In this document: positions 1-7,957 of the stretch, one piece after another
How positions within the stretch are numbered: position 1 is the stretch's first letter
How the letters are laid out: every line of letters starts with the position of its first letter
From: Luedemannella flava
GTDB lineage: Bacteria > Actinomycetota > Actinomycetes > Mycobacteriales > Micromonosporaceae
Assembly (NCBI RefSeq): GCF_039528515.1
Contig: NZ_BAAALT010000009.1
Location: forward strand, 82,749 to 146,748
DNA length: 64,000 nucleotides
Direction of reading: 5' to 3'
Program-made: the position numbers and the translations under genes
Notes under the pieces: generated by a model
Databases searched by the model: none
Told to the model about the DNA's origin: nothing
Seen by the model: only the letters and a program-made list of their open reading frames with translations

Positions 1-360
1 GACCTCGGCGGCCTGGTCCCCGCTGAGCTGCTCTCCGACACCGTCACCGTGGTGGCCGAGCTCGTCGGCAACGCCGTGCGGCACGCCGCGCCGCTGCCCG
101 GCGACGTGATCCGGGTGGCCTGGCGGCTGCGCACGGGGAGCTCCGACGTCGCCGTGGAGGTCCGGGTGACCGACGGCGGCGCCGAGGACGTGCCGACCCC
201 GCGTCAGGCGAGCCCCGAGGCCATCGACGGCCGCGGCCTCGCCATCATCGACGCCCTCGCCCAGCGATGGGGCGTCATCCGCGACGGCCTGGGCCAATGC
301 GTCTGGGCCGAGCTTTGTCGGCCGCTCCTCGGCCCTGCGCTGCCGGTGCCGAGCGAGTAG
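1..360 (+). CDS. ATP-binding anti-sigma-type regulator (5' end missing)
   Basis: The reading frame is open from the first base, so the start lies upstream of the window. The visible 119 residues contain the N-box helix VAELVGNAVRHA, and later GRGLAIIDALAQRWG, the G-box region of HATPase_c_2 domains. The family comprises RsbW-like serine kinases and anti-sigma factors that bind ATP and a sigma or anti-anti-sigma partner in the cytoplasm. The ATP-binding Asn of the N box is present. It ends 18 bases before the next gene, which could be co-transcribed. The fold is fairly sure; the partner is unknown. Confidence 0.75.
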   Translation, partial: DLGGLVPAELLSDTVTVVAELVGNAVRHAAPLPGDVIRVAWRLRTGSSDVAVEVRVTDGGAEDVPTPRQASPEAIDGRGLAIIDALAQRWGVIRDGLGQCVWAELCRPLLGPALPVPSE

Positions 361-378
361 GACATAGGCTCTCCTCTC

Positions 379-1251
379 GTGAGCAAGCGTCGAAAGCAAG
401 CCGGCGGCGAAGCTGGCGCCAAGCGGTCCAAGATCCGTGACGTCTTCGTCCCCCGGCCCTTCGAAGGGCTCGCCGGCGAGGCCGACTGGATCGCCCTGCG
501 CGAACTGGTGCCGGCGGCGAGTTCCCCGGTGCGGCTGCGCCCGGAGTACGGCGACCGCGAGGTCACCGTAGCGACCGTCCTGCCGATGGCGTGGCCGGCC
601 CTGACGAAGCCGGACGGGCGCGTCTTTCTCGGCCTGCAGCGTCACCAGCAGTCCGGCGACGTGAGCCGGGACATCGCGGTCGCGCTGCTCAACGCGCTCG
701 AGGTCACCGACCTGGGCGGGCCGGTCACGGTGCCGCCACTGCCGGGCGAGGGCCCGCGCCTGCAGGACATCCTGGTCGACGGCGCGCTCGACGTGACCGT
801 CCACACCGGCTTCGACTTCTGGCTCGACAACGACCCGGGCGACGACCCGACCGTGGCGGCCTCCCTGGAGCGCGCCAATGCCTCCATCCAGCCGACGGTG
901 AAGCTCGCCGGCGTCCCGGCGGCGTACTGGTGCCGGGTCCCCGAGAAGGCGCACGTGCGCTGGGTGCTCACCGAGGACGAGGAGCCGGCGCTCGCCGCGC
1001 TGGCCCGCCTCGGCGCCGCCGGCGCGCTCGCCCTGGGCGAGCACACCAAGTTCGCGGGCATGTTCCGGGCGCACGGCCGCCTCGTCCCGGTGTGGGACCT
1101 GCCGGCCGAGGTGAAGCCGGAGGAGTGGGAGACCCCCCTCGTCGAGTTCGCCAAGCGTTATGCCGAGTCGCTGGCGAGCGATGCCGAGCTGACCGCCGCC
1201 GAGCGCCGCGCGCGGCAGGGTCTGTTGGGTCGGCAGCTCACCCTTCGCTGA
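379..1251 (+). CDS. DUF5926 family protein
   Basis: A cytoplasmic protein of 290 residues with a basic lysine/arginine-rich N-terminus (SKRRKQAGGEAGAKRSK) followed by the DVFVPRPFEGL block that I associate with the actinobacterial DUF5926 family. The rest is a mixed alpha/beta protein with no transmembrane segment and no catalytic motif I recognise. The start is GTG at 379, just after the preceding stop. The family is conserved in actinobacteria but has no established function. It may be in an operon with the upstream ATPase gene. Confidence 0.75.
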   Translation: MSKRRKQAGGEAGAKRSKIRDVFVPRPFEGLAGEADWIALRELVPAASSPVRLRPEYGDREVTVATVLPMAWPALTKPDGRVFLGLQRHQQSGDVSRDIAVALLNALEVTDLGGPVTVPPLPGEGPRLQDILVDGALDVTVHTGFDFWLDNDPGDDPTVAASLERANASIQPTVKLAGVPAAYWCRVPEKAHVRWVLTEDEEPALAALARLGAAGALALGEHTKFAGMFRAHGRLVPVWDLPAEVKPEEWETPLVEFAKRYAESLASDAELTAAERRARQGLLGRQLTLR

Positions 1252-1324
1252 CCCGGGTTGTGATATTTACCACGTCACCGTCGGGGATCACGACTACGCA
1301 GGTCGCGCCGGACGGCGGCCAATC

Positions 1325-1342
1325 AGTGACGTGAATGTCACA
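1325..1342 (+). promoter_or_regulatory. candidate CRP/FNR-type palindrome
   Basis: The sequence GTGAC-N6-GTCAC (1326-1341) is a perfect inverted repeat with the spacing of CRP-family operators (TGTGA-N6-TCACA). It lies about 115 bases upstream of the NERD-like gene. A weaker related pair, TGTGA-N6-CCACG, occurs near 1260. No CRP-family gene is in the window, so the regulator is inferred only from the motif. Confidence 0.35.
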
Positions 1343-1454
1343 TTCATCCCTGATTCACTCAGGGGAATTCTGGAGTGAGCATCTTCTGTCACGTCCCCGC
1401 GGCAACTTAACGTAGTCCAACGACGACTAACAGGTGAACACCGAAAGGTGCGTC

Positions 1455-2078
1455 ATGGCTGGTCTGCATGGCAATGAGCAACTCCGTCCCCTCGGCTGGA
1501 TGCGGGAGAAGCGGGAGGAGCGCGCCAACCGGCGGCTGATGACCCAGCGGGCCCGCGTGGTCGCGCAGGTCGAGCTGCTCGGGCCGCAGTGGCGGGTGCT
1601 CGACCTCAACCCCGCCGACCCCGACTTCATCGCGATCGGCCCCGGCGGCATCTTCTCCGTGACGGTCTGCGACCACGGCCGCTCCAAAGTGGAGCTCGCC
1701 GGCGAGGTGGTGCAGATCGAGGGCCGCCGCCCGCCGTACGTGCAGATGGCACGCAAGGAGGCGCAGCGCATCAGCGACACGCTGTCCGCCGCGGCCGGTC
1801 GTCGCATCCCCGTGATCCCCATGCTGGCCTTCATGGGCACCGGCCAGCTTGTCTACTGGGGAAAGCCGCCCGAGGGGTGCGTCGTCTCGTCGTACCGCGA
1901 TCTGCGCCGCGCACTGGATGCGCACGGCAACCGACTTGGTCAGCCTACGATCGACAAGCTCTGCGCGCTCGCGGACCACCCGGATACGTGGACCAATCAC
2001 TCGAACGAGGACGCACCGAACTACCAGTGGTATCCCGAGGGCACGTCGGCCGCTGACAAGTCGCGCGACCGACGCTAG
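1455..2078 (+). CDS. NERD-like domain protein
   Basis: A soluble protein of 207 residues. The ATG at 1455 is chosen because AAAGG at 1444-1448 is a correctly spaced ribosome binding site; a GTG at 1434 is the alternative. The pattern VLDLNPADPDFIAIGPGGIFSVTV followed by a helix rich in A/R (ARKEAQRISDTL) and VIPMLAFM resembles nuclease-related NERD domains. The usual catalytic E-x-K position reads VTVCD, so nuclease activity is doubtful. The stop lies inside a 14-base palindrome (2070-2083). The PAS gene follows closely. Confidence 0.55.
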   Translation: MAGLHGNEQLRPLGWMREKREERANRRLMTQRARVVAQVELLGPQWRVLDLNPADPDFIAIGPGGIFSVTVCDHGRSKVELAGEVVQIEGRRPPYVQMARKEAQRISDTLSAAAGRRIPVIPMLAFMGTGQLVYWGKPPEGCVVSSYRDLRRALDAHGNRLGQPTIDKLCALADHPDTWTNHSNEDAPNYQWYPEGTSAADKSRDRR

Positions 2079-2136
2079 CGTCGACACCAAGACAGTGCCG
2101 CCGCGCCACCCAGCGCCGGCGGAGGGGGAGGGTGTC

Positions 2137-2589
2137 GTGGCGCACGTGGAACTGTCGCTGACCGAGGCCGGCGCGGCCCCCGAGCTGACCACGTCCACCG
2201 CACTCGACCGCTGGCTGCGCCCGGTCGCCGCGGCCGAGGACCCGTGCGTGCTGCTCGACGCCGACGGCGTCGTGGTCGCCGCGTCGCCGGCCTGCGCCGA
2301 CTTCTTCGCGGTCGACCCGGTCGACGCGGTCGGACGGCGCCTGGTCAGCGAGGTCCTGATGCTGATCGACTTCAGTGGCACCGCGACTGACCTGCCCGAA
2401 TGGGAGATCGACAGAGTGCCACCCGTGTTAGCGCTAACCTCCGGCGCCCTCGCCCGTGGCCTCCTGCGCGCCGTCGGCCCCGCCGCGACGTACACGCTCG
2501 ACGCGGTCACCACCCCGCTGCGCGAGGGCGCCGCGGTTGTGGGCTCGCTCACGTTCTTCGCCCCTGTCAGCGGTTATCAGGCGAACTAG
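2137..2589 (+). CDS. PAS-domain sensor-type protein
   Basis: A protein of 150 residues. The GTG at 2137 is preferred because GGAGGGGGAGG lies just upstream. Residues about 25-145 resemble one PAS domain (PCVLLDADGVVVAASPACADFFAVDP, then a helical centre and the closing strands TTPLREGAAVVGSLTFF). There is no attached output domain, so it may sense a ligand and act through a partner. It contains a TTA leucine codon at 2428-2430, rare in high-GC actinomycetes and often bldA-dependent. That codon overlaps a perfect LacI-type palindrome. No transmembrane segment is seen. Confidence 0.6.
   Translation: MAHVELSLTEAGAAPELTTSTALDRWLRPVAAAEDPCVLLDADGVVVAASPACADFFAVDPVDAVGRRLVSEVLMLIDFSGTATDLPEWEIDRVPPVLALTSGALARGLLRAVGPAATYTLDAVTTPLREGAAVVGSLTFFAPVSGYQAN
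2427..2438 (+). promoter_or_regulatory. intragenic LacI-type palindrome GTTAGCGCTAAC
   Basis: A perfect 12-base palindrome with central CG, the hallmark of LacI/GalR-family operators, lies inside the PAS gene. With its flanks it reads TGTTAGCGCTAACC. It resembles the site at 41022-41035 before the GH10-GH62 gene (TGTGAACGCTAACA). Binding is inferred from the motif only. Confidence 0.3.
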
Positions 2590-2657
2590 GCATCGAAGAC
2601 ATCTCAATCGGCGGGCCGCCCGTACGGTGCCGCACGATGGTGCCATAGCCTTTGTCC

Positions 2658-3038
2658 GTGCTTGATCTCGTCCTGCTCCCGGACGATTACGCCGTGTGCC
2701 GGCTTGATCGTGGCTCCGCCGTGCCGGCGATCGAGCCCGGCCGTGACGGCGTCGTCTCGGTGACCCGCTCGGCGGACGAGATTTCCGTCATCTGCCCCGC
2801 CGACCTCGCGCCGCCGGCCGCCGCCACCAACACCCCGTGGCGGTGCCTGCAGGTCGCCGGGCCCGTCGACTTCGCCCTCACCGGCATCCTCGCCTCGCTG
2901 GTGAATCCGCTCGCGGACGCGCGGGTCAACATCTTCGCCTTCTCCACGTACGAGACCGACTACATCCTCGTGCCGACGGTGCGCCTGGCCGAGGCGCTCA
3001 CCGCGCTGTCCGGCGCGGGGCACCGGATCGCGACGTGA
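2658..3038 (+). CDS. ACT domain-containing protein
   Basis: A protein of 126 residues; the GTG at 2658 is chosen, with TTG at 2652 as an alternative. The N-terminal half is a small beta domain and the C-terminal half (WRCLQVAGPVDFALTGILAS, then NIFAFSTYETDYILVP) is a recognisable ACT_7/CASTOR-like ACT domain. ACT domains bind amino acids and control enzymes of their metabolism. It ends 20 bases before the prephenate dehydratase gene on the same strand, so a joint role in sensing phenylalanine or another amino acid is plausible but inferred. Confidence 0.75.
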   Translation: MLDLVLLPDDYAVCRLDRGSAVPAIEPGRDGVVSVTRSADEISVICPADLAPPAAATNTPWRCLQVAGPVDFALTGILASLVNPLADARVNIFAFSTYETDYILVPTVRLAEALTALSGAGHRIAT

Positions 3039-3058
3039 GCAGCCGCTACGCTGGGCCC

Positions 3059-3994
3059 GTGCCGTTGCGCTACACCTATCTGGGTCCGGAGGGCACCTTC
3101 TCCGAGCAGGCTCTGCGAACTCTGCCGGAGGTCGCGGACGCCGCCGTGACCGCGGCCCGCAGCGTTCCCGAGGCCCTCGACGCCGTGCGTGTCGGCGAGG
3201 CCGACGCCGCGCTGGTGCCGCTGGAGAACTCGGTCGGCGGCGCCGTCGCCGTGACCCTCGACGAGCTCGCCTCCGGCGCACCCCTGATGATCACCCGCGA
3301 GGTGGTCCTGCCCGTGCAGTTCGTCCTCGGTGCCCGCGCGGGCGTCGAGCTGGAGCAGCTCGGGACGATCGCCGCGCACCCGCAGGCCGCGGCGCAGTGC
3401 CGCAACTGGCTGCGCAAGAACGCCCCGGGCGCCACCGTGGTCGAGGTCCTGTCGAACGCGGCGGCCGCGGTCGGCGCCGCCACCGGGGAGTACGACGCGG
3501 GCATCTGCGCGCCCATCGGCGCGGACCGGCACGGTCTGACCCTGCTGGGGCGCAACATCGCCGACCACGCCGACGCCGTGACCCGCTTCGCGCTGGTGTC
3601 CCGCCCGGCCACGCCCGCGCCGCCGACCGGCGACGACGTCACGTCGCTCGTGGTGTTCATCGCCCAGAACCGGGTCGGCGCGCTGCTGCAGGTGCTCACG
3701 GAGTTCGCGCTGCGCGGGGTCAACCTCACCCGCATCGAGTCGCGGCCCACGGGCGAGCGCCTCGGCCGCTACCTGTTCTTCTTCGACTGCGAGGGCCACG
3801 TCGCCGAGGCGCGGCTGGGCGAGGCGCTGATGGGCCTGCACCGGGTCAGCGCCGACGTGCGCTTCCTCGGGTCGTACCCGCGGGCCCGGCTGGACAACAG
3901 CGTCGGCCGCGCCGAGTTCGCACCCGGCACGACCGACGCCGACTACGCCGAGGCCACCGGCTGGCTTTCCCGCCTCCGCGCCGGCGACCTCTGA
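3059..3994 (+). CDS. pheA: prephenate dehydratase
   Basis: This enzyme converts prephenate to phenylpyruvate in phenylalanine synthesis. The GTG at 3059 gives 311 residues starting MPLRYTYLGPEGTFSEQAL, the usual N-terminus; longer in-frame starts would run through the upstream gene. The catalytic domain shows GPEGTFSEQA and LVPLENSVGG, and the C-terminal ACT domain (about residues 195-285) contains GALLQVLTEFALRGVNLTRIESRP, the Phe-binding regulatory motif. Length and motifs fit monofunctional actinobacterial PheA. It follows an ACT-domain gene with a 20-base gap. Confidence 0.95.
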   Translation: MPLRYTYLGPEGTFSEQALRTLPEVADAAVTAARSVPEALDAVRVGEADAALVPLENSVGGAVAVTLDELASGAPLMITREVVLPVQFVLGARAGVELEQLGTIAAHPQAAAQCRNWLRKNAPGATVVEVLSNAAAAVGAATGEYDAGICAPIGADRHGLTLLGRNIADHADAVTRFALVSRPATPAPPTGDDVTSLVVFIAQNRVGALLQVLTEFALRGVNLTRIESRPTGERLGRYLFFFDCEGHVAEARLGEALMGLHRVSADVRFLGSYPRARLDNSVGRAEFAPGTTDADYAEATGWLSRLRAGDL

Positions 3995-4001
3995 CGGAGC
4001 A

Positions 4002-4739
4002 CTAACCGAGCAGCCCGCCCAGCACGCCGCCGCCCTGGCCGGCCTGCTGGCCGGAGCCCTGGCCGGCGAGCCCGCCCGGCGGCATCTCGGACGGCTGCAC
4101 GACAACGAAGCCCTGCCCCGCGAAGCTCATCGTGAACGCCTCACCCGTGCTGCGGCCGATGAGCGTGCCGAGGCCGAGCTGGTCGGCCCGGTGGTAGCCC
4201 GTCTGCAGGTTCGCCGACCAGCAGATCGCCGCCTGCGGGTCCGCGTACGTCGGCTGGTCGACCTGGAGCACGACCGGCGTGCCGTGTGTGGTGATCGCGA
4301 TCCGGCCGGAGCCGGTGAAGACGCAGTTGAACAGGCCGGCCGAGGACAGCATGCCCATGCCCTTCACCATCTTGATGTCGTACTGCAGGGTCGACTCGAA
4401 GGCGAGCACGTTGGCGCCGTTGATCGAGATGGCGTCGCCGGGCTCCAGGTCGATGAGGTAGACGTCCTGGCCCTCGTTGGCGAGGAACACGTCGCCCCGG
4501 CCGGTCATCTTCATGATCGGCACACCCTCGCCGGTGACCGCGCTCTTGAGCCACTTGCCGACGCCGCCCGCGCCCAGCGCCTGGAACTGCACCTGGCCCT
4601 GGTAGGCGACCATCGAGCCGCGGCGACACATGATCTCGCCGTTGAGTTCGACCTTGAGCATCTTGGAGTTCTGCAGCCGTAGGCCCGGAGTGTCGGACTC
4701 CTTCTCCAGGTTGTCGGCGGCGAAGAGGGCGCTGCGCAT
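4002..4739 (-). CDS. AIM24 family protein
   Basis: A protein of 245 residues with the AIM24/DUF124 pattern: MLKVELNGEIMCRRGSMVAYQG near the start, then repeated beta strands (GRGDVFLANEGQDVYLIDLEPGD) and FVVVQPSE close to the end, followed by a Gly/Gln-rich tail. The family resembles the TRAP-like beta fold and is named after a yeast mitochondrial protein; its bacterial role is not defined. It converges with pheA, with an 8-base gap. ATG at 4739 is preceded by GGAAGGATCCCTCG-like purine-rich DNA on the reverse strand. Confidence 0.85.
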   Translation of the reverse strand: MRSALFAADNLEKESDTPGLRLQNSKMLKVELNGEIMCRRGSMVAYQGQVQFQALGAGGVGKWLKSAVTGEGVPIMKMTGRGDVFLANEGQDVYLIDLEPGDAISINGANVLAFESTLQYDIKMVKGMGMLSSAGLFNCVFTGSGRIAITTHGTPVVLQVDQPTYADPQAAICWSANLQTGYHRADQLGLGTLIGRSTGEAFTMSFAGQGFVVVQPSEMPPGGLAGQGSGQQAGQGGGVLGGLLG

Positions 4740-4790
4740 CGAGGGGATCCTTCCGCGGAGGGGTTCTGTCCGCGAAGGTAGGAGATGCCG

Positions 4791-5153
4791 TCAATCCCAG
4801 CCGAGGTCGTGCAGCCGCTCGTCGTCGATGCCGAAATGGTGCGCTATCTCGTGCACGACGGTGATCGCCACCTCGTCGATCACGTCGTCCTCGGTGTCGC
4901 AGACCCGCAGTGTCGGGTTGCGGAAGATCGTGATGCGGTCGGGCAGCACGCCCGCGTAGTCCCACCCGCGCTCGGTGAGCGCGTGCCCCTCGTAGAGCCC
5001 CAGCAGCTCCGGCTCACCGGGCGGGGGCTCGTCCTCGACCAGGATCACCACGTTGCTCATCAGGTCGAGCAGCTGTGGTGGGACCTCGTCGAGCGCCTCG
5101 CCGACCAGGTCCTCGAAGCGCTCGCGACTCATCTCGACGGCCACGGTGTCCAT
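4791..5153 (-). CDS. zincin-like metallopeptidase (MMP family)
   Basis: A small zinc peptidase-like protein of about 120 residues. The zinc motif HEIAHHFGIDDE is at the C-terminal end, preceded by NPTLRVCDTEDDVIDEVAITVV, the usual layout of the bacterial PF06262 (zincin_1) family. Conserved RITIFRNP is present. ATG at 5153 is used; ATG at 5132 (MSRERFEDLV) matches the usual family start equally well, and neither has a strong ribosome binding site. Substrate unknown; cytoplasmic, as no signal peptide is visible. Confidence 0.8.
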   Translation of the reverse strand: MDTVAVEMSRERFEDLVGEALDEVPPQLLDLMSNVVILVEDEPPPGEPELLGLYEGHALTERGWDYAGVLPDRITIFRNPTLRVCDTEDDVIDEVAITVVHEIAHHFGIDDERLHDLGWD

Positions 5154-5206
5154 TGTGCCGCCCGCCGGGGGTCGCGGCGGCCCCTGCCGCCGCGCCCCAC
5201 CGGCGG

Positions 5207-5635
5207 TCAGGCGAGACTGGCGGTCAGGGTGATCTCGGTGCCGGGGGCCAGCAGGCGCGAGATCGGGCACCCCGTCTTGGTGGCCTCGGCCAGCTTCTGG
5301 AACTCGGCCTCGTCGATGCCCGGCACGTCACCGGTCGTCACGAGGTCGATACGGGTGACCGTCTGCGCACCTTCGACGGGCTCGAGGTGGACGGCGGCCG
5401 AAGTCTCCACAGAGGTGGGCGGGAATCCGGCGTCGGTGAGTGCCTTGGACAGGGCCATCGAGAAGCAGCCGGCGTGCGCGGCGCCGATGAGCTCCTCCGG
5501 GTTGGTGCCCTCGCCCTCCTGGAACCGGGACCGGAACGAGTAGTTGCCCTCGTAACCGCCCTGGCCCGTGCGGACGGTGCCGGATCCTTCGAGCAGCGTG
5601 CCCTGCCACAGGGCGGAAGCGTTGCGAATAGCCAT
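5207..5635 (-). CDS. OsmC family peroxiredoxin
   Basis: A protein of 142 residues that would reduce organic hydroperoxides with a pair of cysteines. Both are visible: one in the helix AAHAGCFSMALS and one in ATKTGCPISRLL, about 60 residues apart, as in OsmC. The N-terminal ASALWQGTLLEGSGTV is also typical. ATG at 5635 lies 19 bases after a possible promoter stretch. Divergent from the reductase-like gene at 5745. Confidence 0.9.
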   Translation of the reverse strand: MAIRNASALWQGTLLEGSGTVRTGQGGYEGNYSFRSRFQEGEGTNPEELIGAAHAGCFSMALSKALTDAGFPPTSVETSAAVHLEPVEGAQTVTRIDLVTTGDVPGIDEAEFQKLAEATKTGCPISRLLAPGTEITLTASLA

Positions 5636-5744
5636 GGCTGCGACGTTAGTCCATGAAAGACGCTGCCACGCCGTTGTGCGCGCGGTGTTGCGCCGTGAGC
5701 GCAACGATGAGCTTCCTCGCGTTGCCGCTGGCATCGTGGACGCC

Positions 5745-6392
5745 ATGCGAATCGCGGTGCTGGGGACGGGGGATGTGGGGCGCACGCTGGCCAGCCGGCT
5801 GGTGGAGCTCGGCCACGAGGTGACGTTGGGGTCGCGGTCCGCGACCAACGAGGCCGCCGTGGGTTGGTTGAAAAGTCTGAGTACTGCCGAACGAGCGGCC
5901 GTCGGCACCTTCGCCGACGCGGCGGCCGGGGCGGAGCTCGTGGTCAACGCGACCGCCGGCACGGCGAGCCTCGACGCGCTCGCCCTGACGGGCGCCGACA
6001 ACCTCGCCGGCAAGATCCTCCTGGACGTGGCCAATCCCCTGACCTTTGCCGACGGTGTCCCGACGCTGACAGTGTGCAACACCGACAGCCTCGGTGAGCG
6101 GATCCAGCGCGCGTTCCCGGGTGCGCGGGTGGTCAAAAGCCTCAACACGGTCAACTGCCAGGTCATGGCCCGGCCCGACCTGGTCGGCGGCCCGCACACG
6201 ATGTTCGTCGCCGGCGAGGACGCGGACGCCAAGGCGACCGTGACCAGCCTGCTGCGCGAGTTCGGCTGGCGGGACATCGCCGACCTCGGCGGCATCGAGG
6301 CCGCGCGGGGCCTGGAGATGCATATCGCCCTATGGATCCGCCTCCGCCCGGCCGGCGGCAGCAACCTGTTCAACCTGCAGGTGGTCACCTAG
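5745..6392 (+). CDS. NADPH-dependent F420 reductase-like dinucleotide-binding protein
   Basis: A protein of 215 residues beginning MRIAVLGTGDVGRTLASRL, a G-x-G-x-x-G Rossmann start, followed by GSRSATN for NADP phosphate binding. LLDVANPL and VVKSLNTVNCQVMARP are the landmarks of the F420-dependent NADP reductase/proC-like family, and GGIEAARGLEMH is in the C-terminal helix. GTG at 5736 is an alternative start three codons upstream. The true substrate is unclear because many family members do not use F420. Confidence 0.8.
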   Translation: MRIAVLGTGDVGRTLASRLVELGHEVTLGSRSATNEAAVGWLKSLSTAERAAVGTFADAAAGAELVVNATAGTASLDALALTGADNLAGKILLDVANPLTFADGVPTLTVCNTDSLGERIQRAFPGARVVKSLNTVNCQVMARPDLVGGPHTMFVAGEDADAKATVTSLLREFGWRDIADLGGIEAARGLEMHIALWIRLRPAGGSNLFNLQVVT

Positions 6393-6428
6393 GATCTGCC
6401 TCGTTCGGCGCCGGACCGGGGAGGCGGA

Positions 6429-7253
6429 GTGGACTCCGACACGATGATCGCCCTCGCGTCGGCAGGGCTGTCCGCGATCACGGCGGTCGGGGCCGGCGTC
6501 GTGGGCACCCGGTCGACCATGCAGACCCGCCGGCTCGAGCACGAGCTGGCCCGGGAGCTGCGCGCCGAGTCCCGGGCGGAGCAGGCCGAGAAGATCATGC
6601 GGCAGTACCGTGACCCGCTGCTGCAGGCCGCCAACACCCTGCAGGGCCGGCTCTACAACATCGTCGAGCTGCGCTACCTCGACCGGTATCTCCACTGTGG
6701 AGAGCCCGGCGAGGAGCGCTACGCCCGCGACTACACGGTGTTCGCCATCGCGGAGTACCTGTGCTGGGTGGAGATCCTGGCCAAGGAGCTGCGCTTCCTC
6801 GACGCCGCCGACCTGCCCGGCAACCACGCGCTGCTCGCGCAGCTGGGTGCGATCCAGGTGAGTTTCCAGAGCGACAAGCTGCCCGATGTGTTCCGGGTGT
6901 TCCGGGGGCGCCAACGGGCCATCGGCGAGCTGATGATGGTGCCGACCGGCGCGGCGGACGGCCCGCGCCACGAGTGCCGGGGCTTCGCCGCGTTCTCCCG
7001 GGCGCTCGACGAGGACCCGACCTTCGCGGGCTGGTTCGCGCCGCTGCACGCGGACGTCAACCGCCTCGTCAACGCCGGCCCCGAGACGATGACCCGGCTC
7101 GTGCTGCTGCAGCGCCAGCTCATCGCGCTGATCGATTTCCTCGACCCGCAGCACACGCGGCTGCCCACGCCGCACCGCGCCCAGCTCCCGTCGCCCGGAG
7201 CGGACGGGCTGGTGGCCGCCTCAGCGGGCGCTGGCGAAGGCGGGAGCGACTGA
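6429..7253 (+). CDS. conserved hypothetical protein with N-terminal membrane anchor
   Basis: A protein of 274 residues from a GTG start with GGGGAGGCGGA upstream. Residues about 5-27 are hydrophobic (MIALASAGLSAITAVGAGVVG), followed by a charged helical stretch rich in Arg/Glu (about 35-65) that could form a coiled coil, and then a largely helical domain. I do not recognise the family. The last 33 bases overlap the 3' end of the convergent acetyltransferase gene. Confidence 0.65.
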   Translation: MDSDTMIALASAGLSAITAVGAGVVGTRSTMQTRRLEHELARELRAESRAEQAEKIMRQYRDPLLQAANTLQGRLYNIVELRYLDRYLHCGEPGEERYARDYTVFAIAEYLCWVEILAKELRFLDAADLPGNHALLAQLGAIQVSFQSDKLPDVFRVFRGRQRAIGELMMVPTGAADGPRHECRGFAAFSRALDEDPTFAGWFAPLHADVNRLVNAGPETMTRLVLLQRQLIALIDFLDPQHTRLPTPHRAQLPSPGADGLVAASAGAGEGGSD

Positions 7254-7832
7254 CGCCGGCTCGGCCAGCCACTCGTCCGCGAGCATGCCGTAGATGACCT
7301 GGTCGCAACGCCCGGCCGGGAACGAGATGGCCTGCCGGCGCACGCCCTCGTAGGTGAAACCGAGCCGCTCGGCCACCGCCCGGCTGCGCACGTTCTCGGC
7401 CACCGTGCTGATCTCCACGCGGGCCAGCCGGTACGCGCCGAAGGCCTGGAACAGCAGGGCCCGCGCGCTGCGGGTGACCAGGCCACGCCCCTCGTACCAG
7501 GCATCGATCCAGTAGCCGATGGTGGCCGAGGTGCGGCTGTCGTCCAGCCACAGGCCGCACGAGCCGACGAGCTCCCAGCCGGCGATGGACCGGACGACGA
7601 TGGCCAGCGGCAGCTCGTGCCCCTCCGCCCAGCGCCGGGCCGACCCGGTGAGGAACGATGTCGTGTCCGGCAGGGTCAGCGGCGCGCAGGCCCACGGCTC
7701 CCACCGGGACAGCCGCTCCTGGTTGGCCACGAGCAGGTTGTGGTACGCGGGAGCGATGGCCGGGGTGCGCACGATGAGCCCGGCGTCCTCGCCGAGTGGG
7801 TGCACGAACGGCGCTTCCACCACGTACGACAC
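7221..7832 (-). CDS. GNAT family N-acetyltransferase (RimJ/RimL-like)
   Basis: A protein of 203 residues. The GTG at 7832 is chosen because GAGGAGGG lies 8 bases upstream on the coding strand. The family landmarks are present: IGYWIDAWYEGRGLVTRSARALL (acetyl-CoA pyrophosphate loop region) and ENVRSRAVAERLGFTYEG (the N-x-x-S-x-x-x-x-E-x-x-G-F motif of RimJ-type enzymes). Such enzymes acetylate protein N-termini or small molecules; the target here is unknown. Confidence 0.85.
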   Translation of the reverse strand: MSYVVEAPFVHPLGEDAGLIVRTPAIAPAYHNLLVANQERLSRWEPWACAPLTLPDTTSFLTGSARRWAEGHELPLAIVVRSIAGWELVGSCGLWLDDSRTSATIGYWIDAWYEGRGLVTRSARALLFQAFGAYRLARVEISTVAENVRSRAVAERLGFTYEGVRRQAISFPAGRCDQVIYGMLADEWLAEPASVAPAFASAR

Positions 7833-7957
7833 GGCTGCCCTCCTCGACTGAGGCTTCGATGCTGGCAGCCGTCCCGCCGGATGTCCACCATCCGTTGGGC
7901 CCACGCACACCGAGGTCGGGGTCGCTGTCGCGGCCCTCGGCCTGGCACCATGACGGG

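Noticed and set aside
2070..2083. 14-base palindrome CGACGCTAGCGTCG as an operator
   Set aside because: It overlaps the stop codon of the NERD-like gene and has no loop or known regulator; it may be a chance palindrome or weak terminator.
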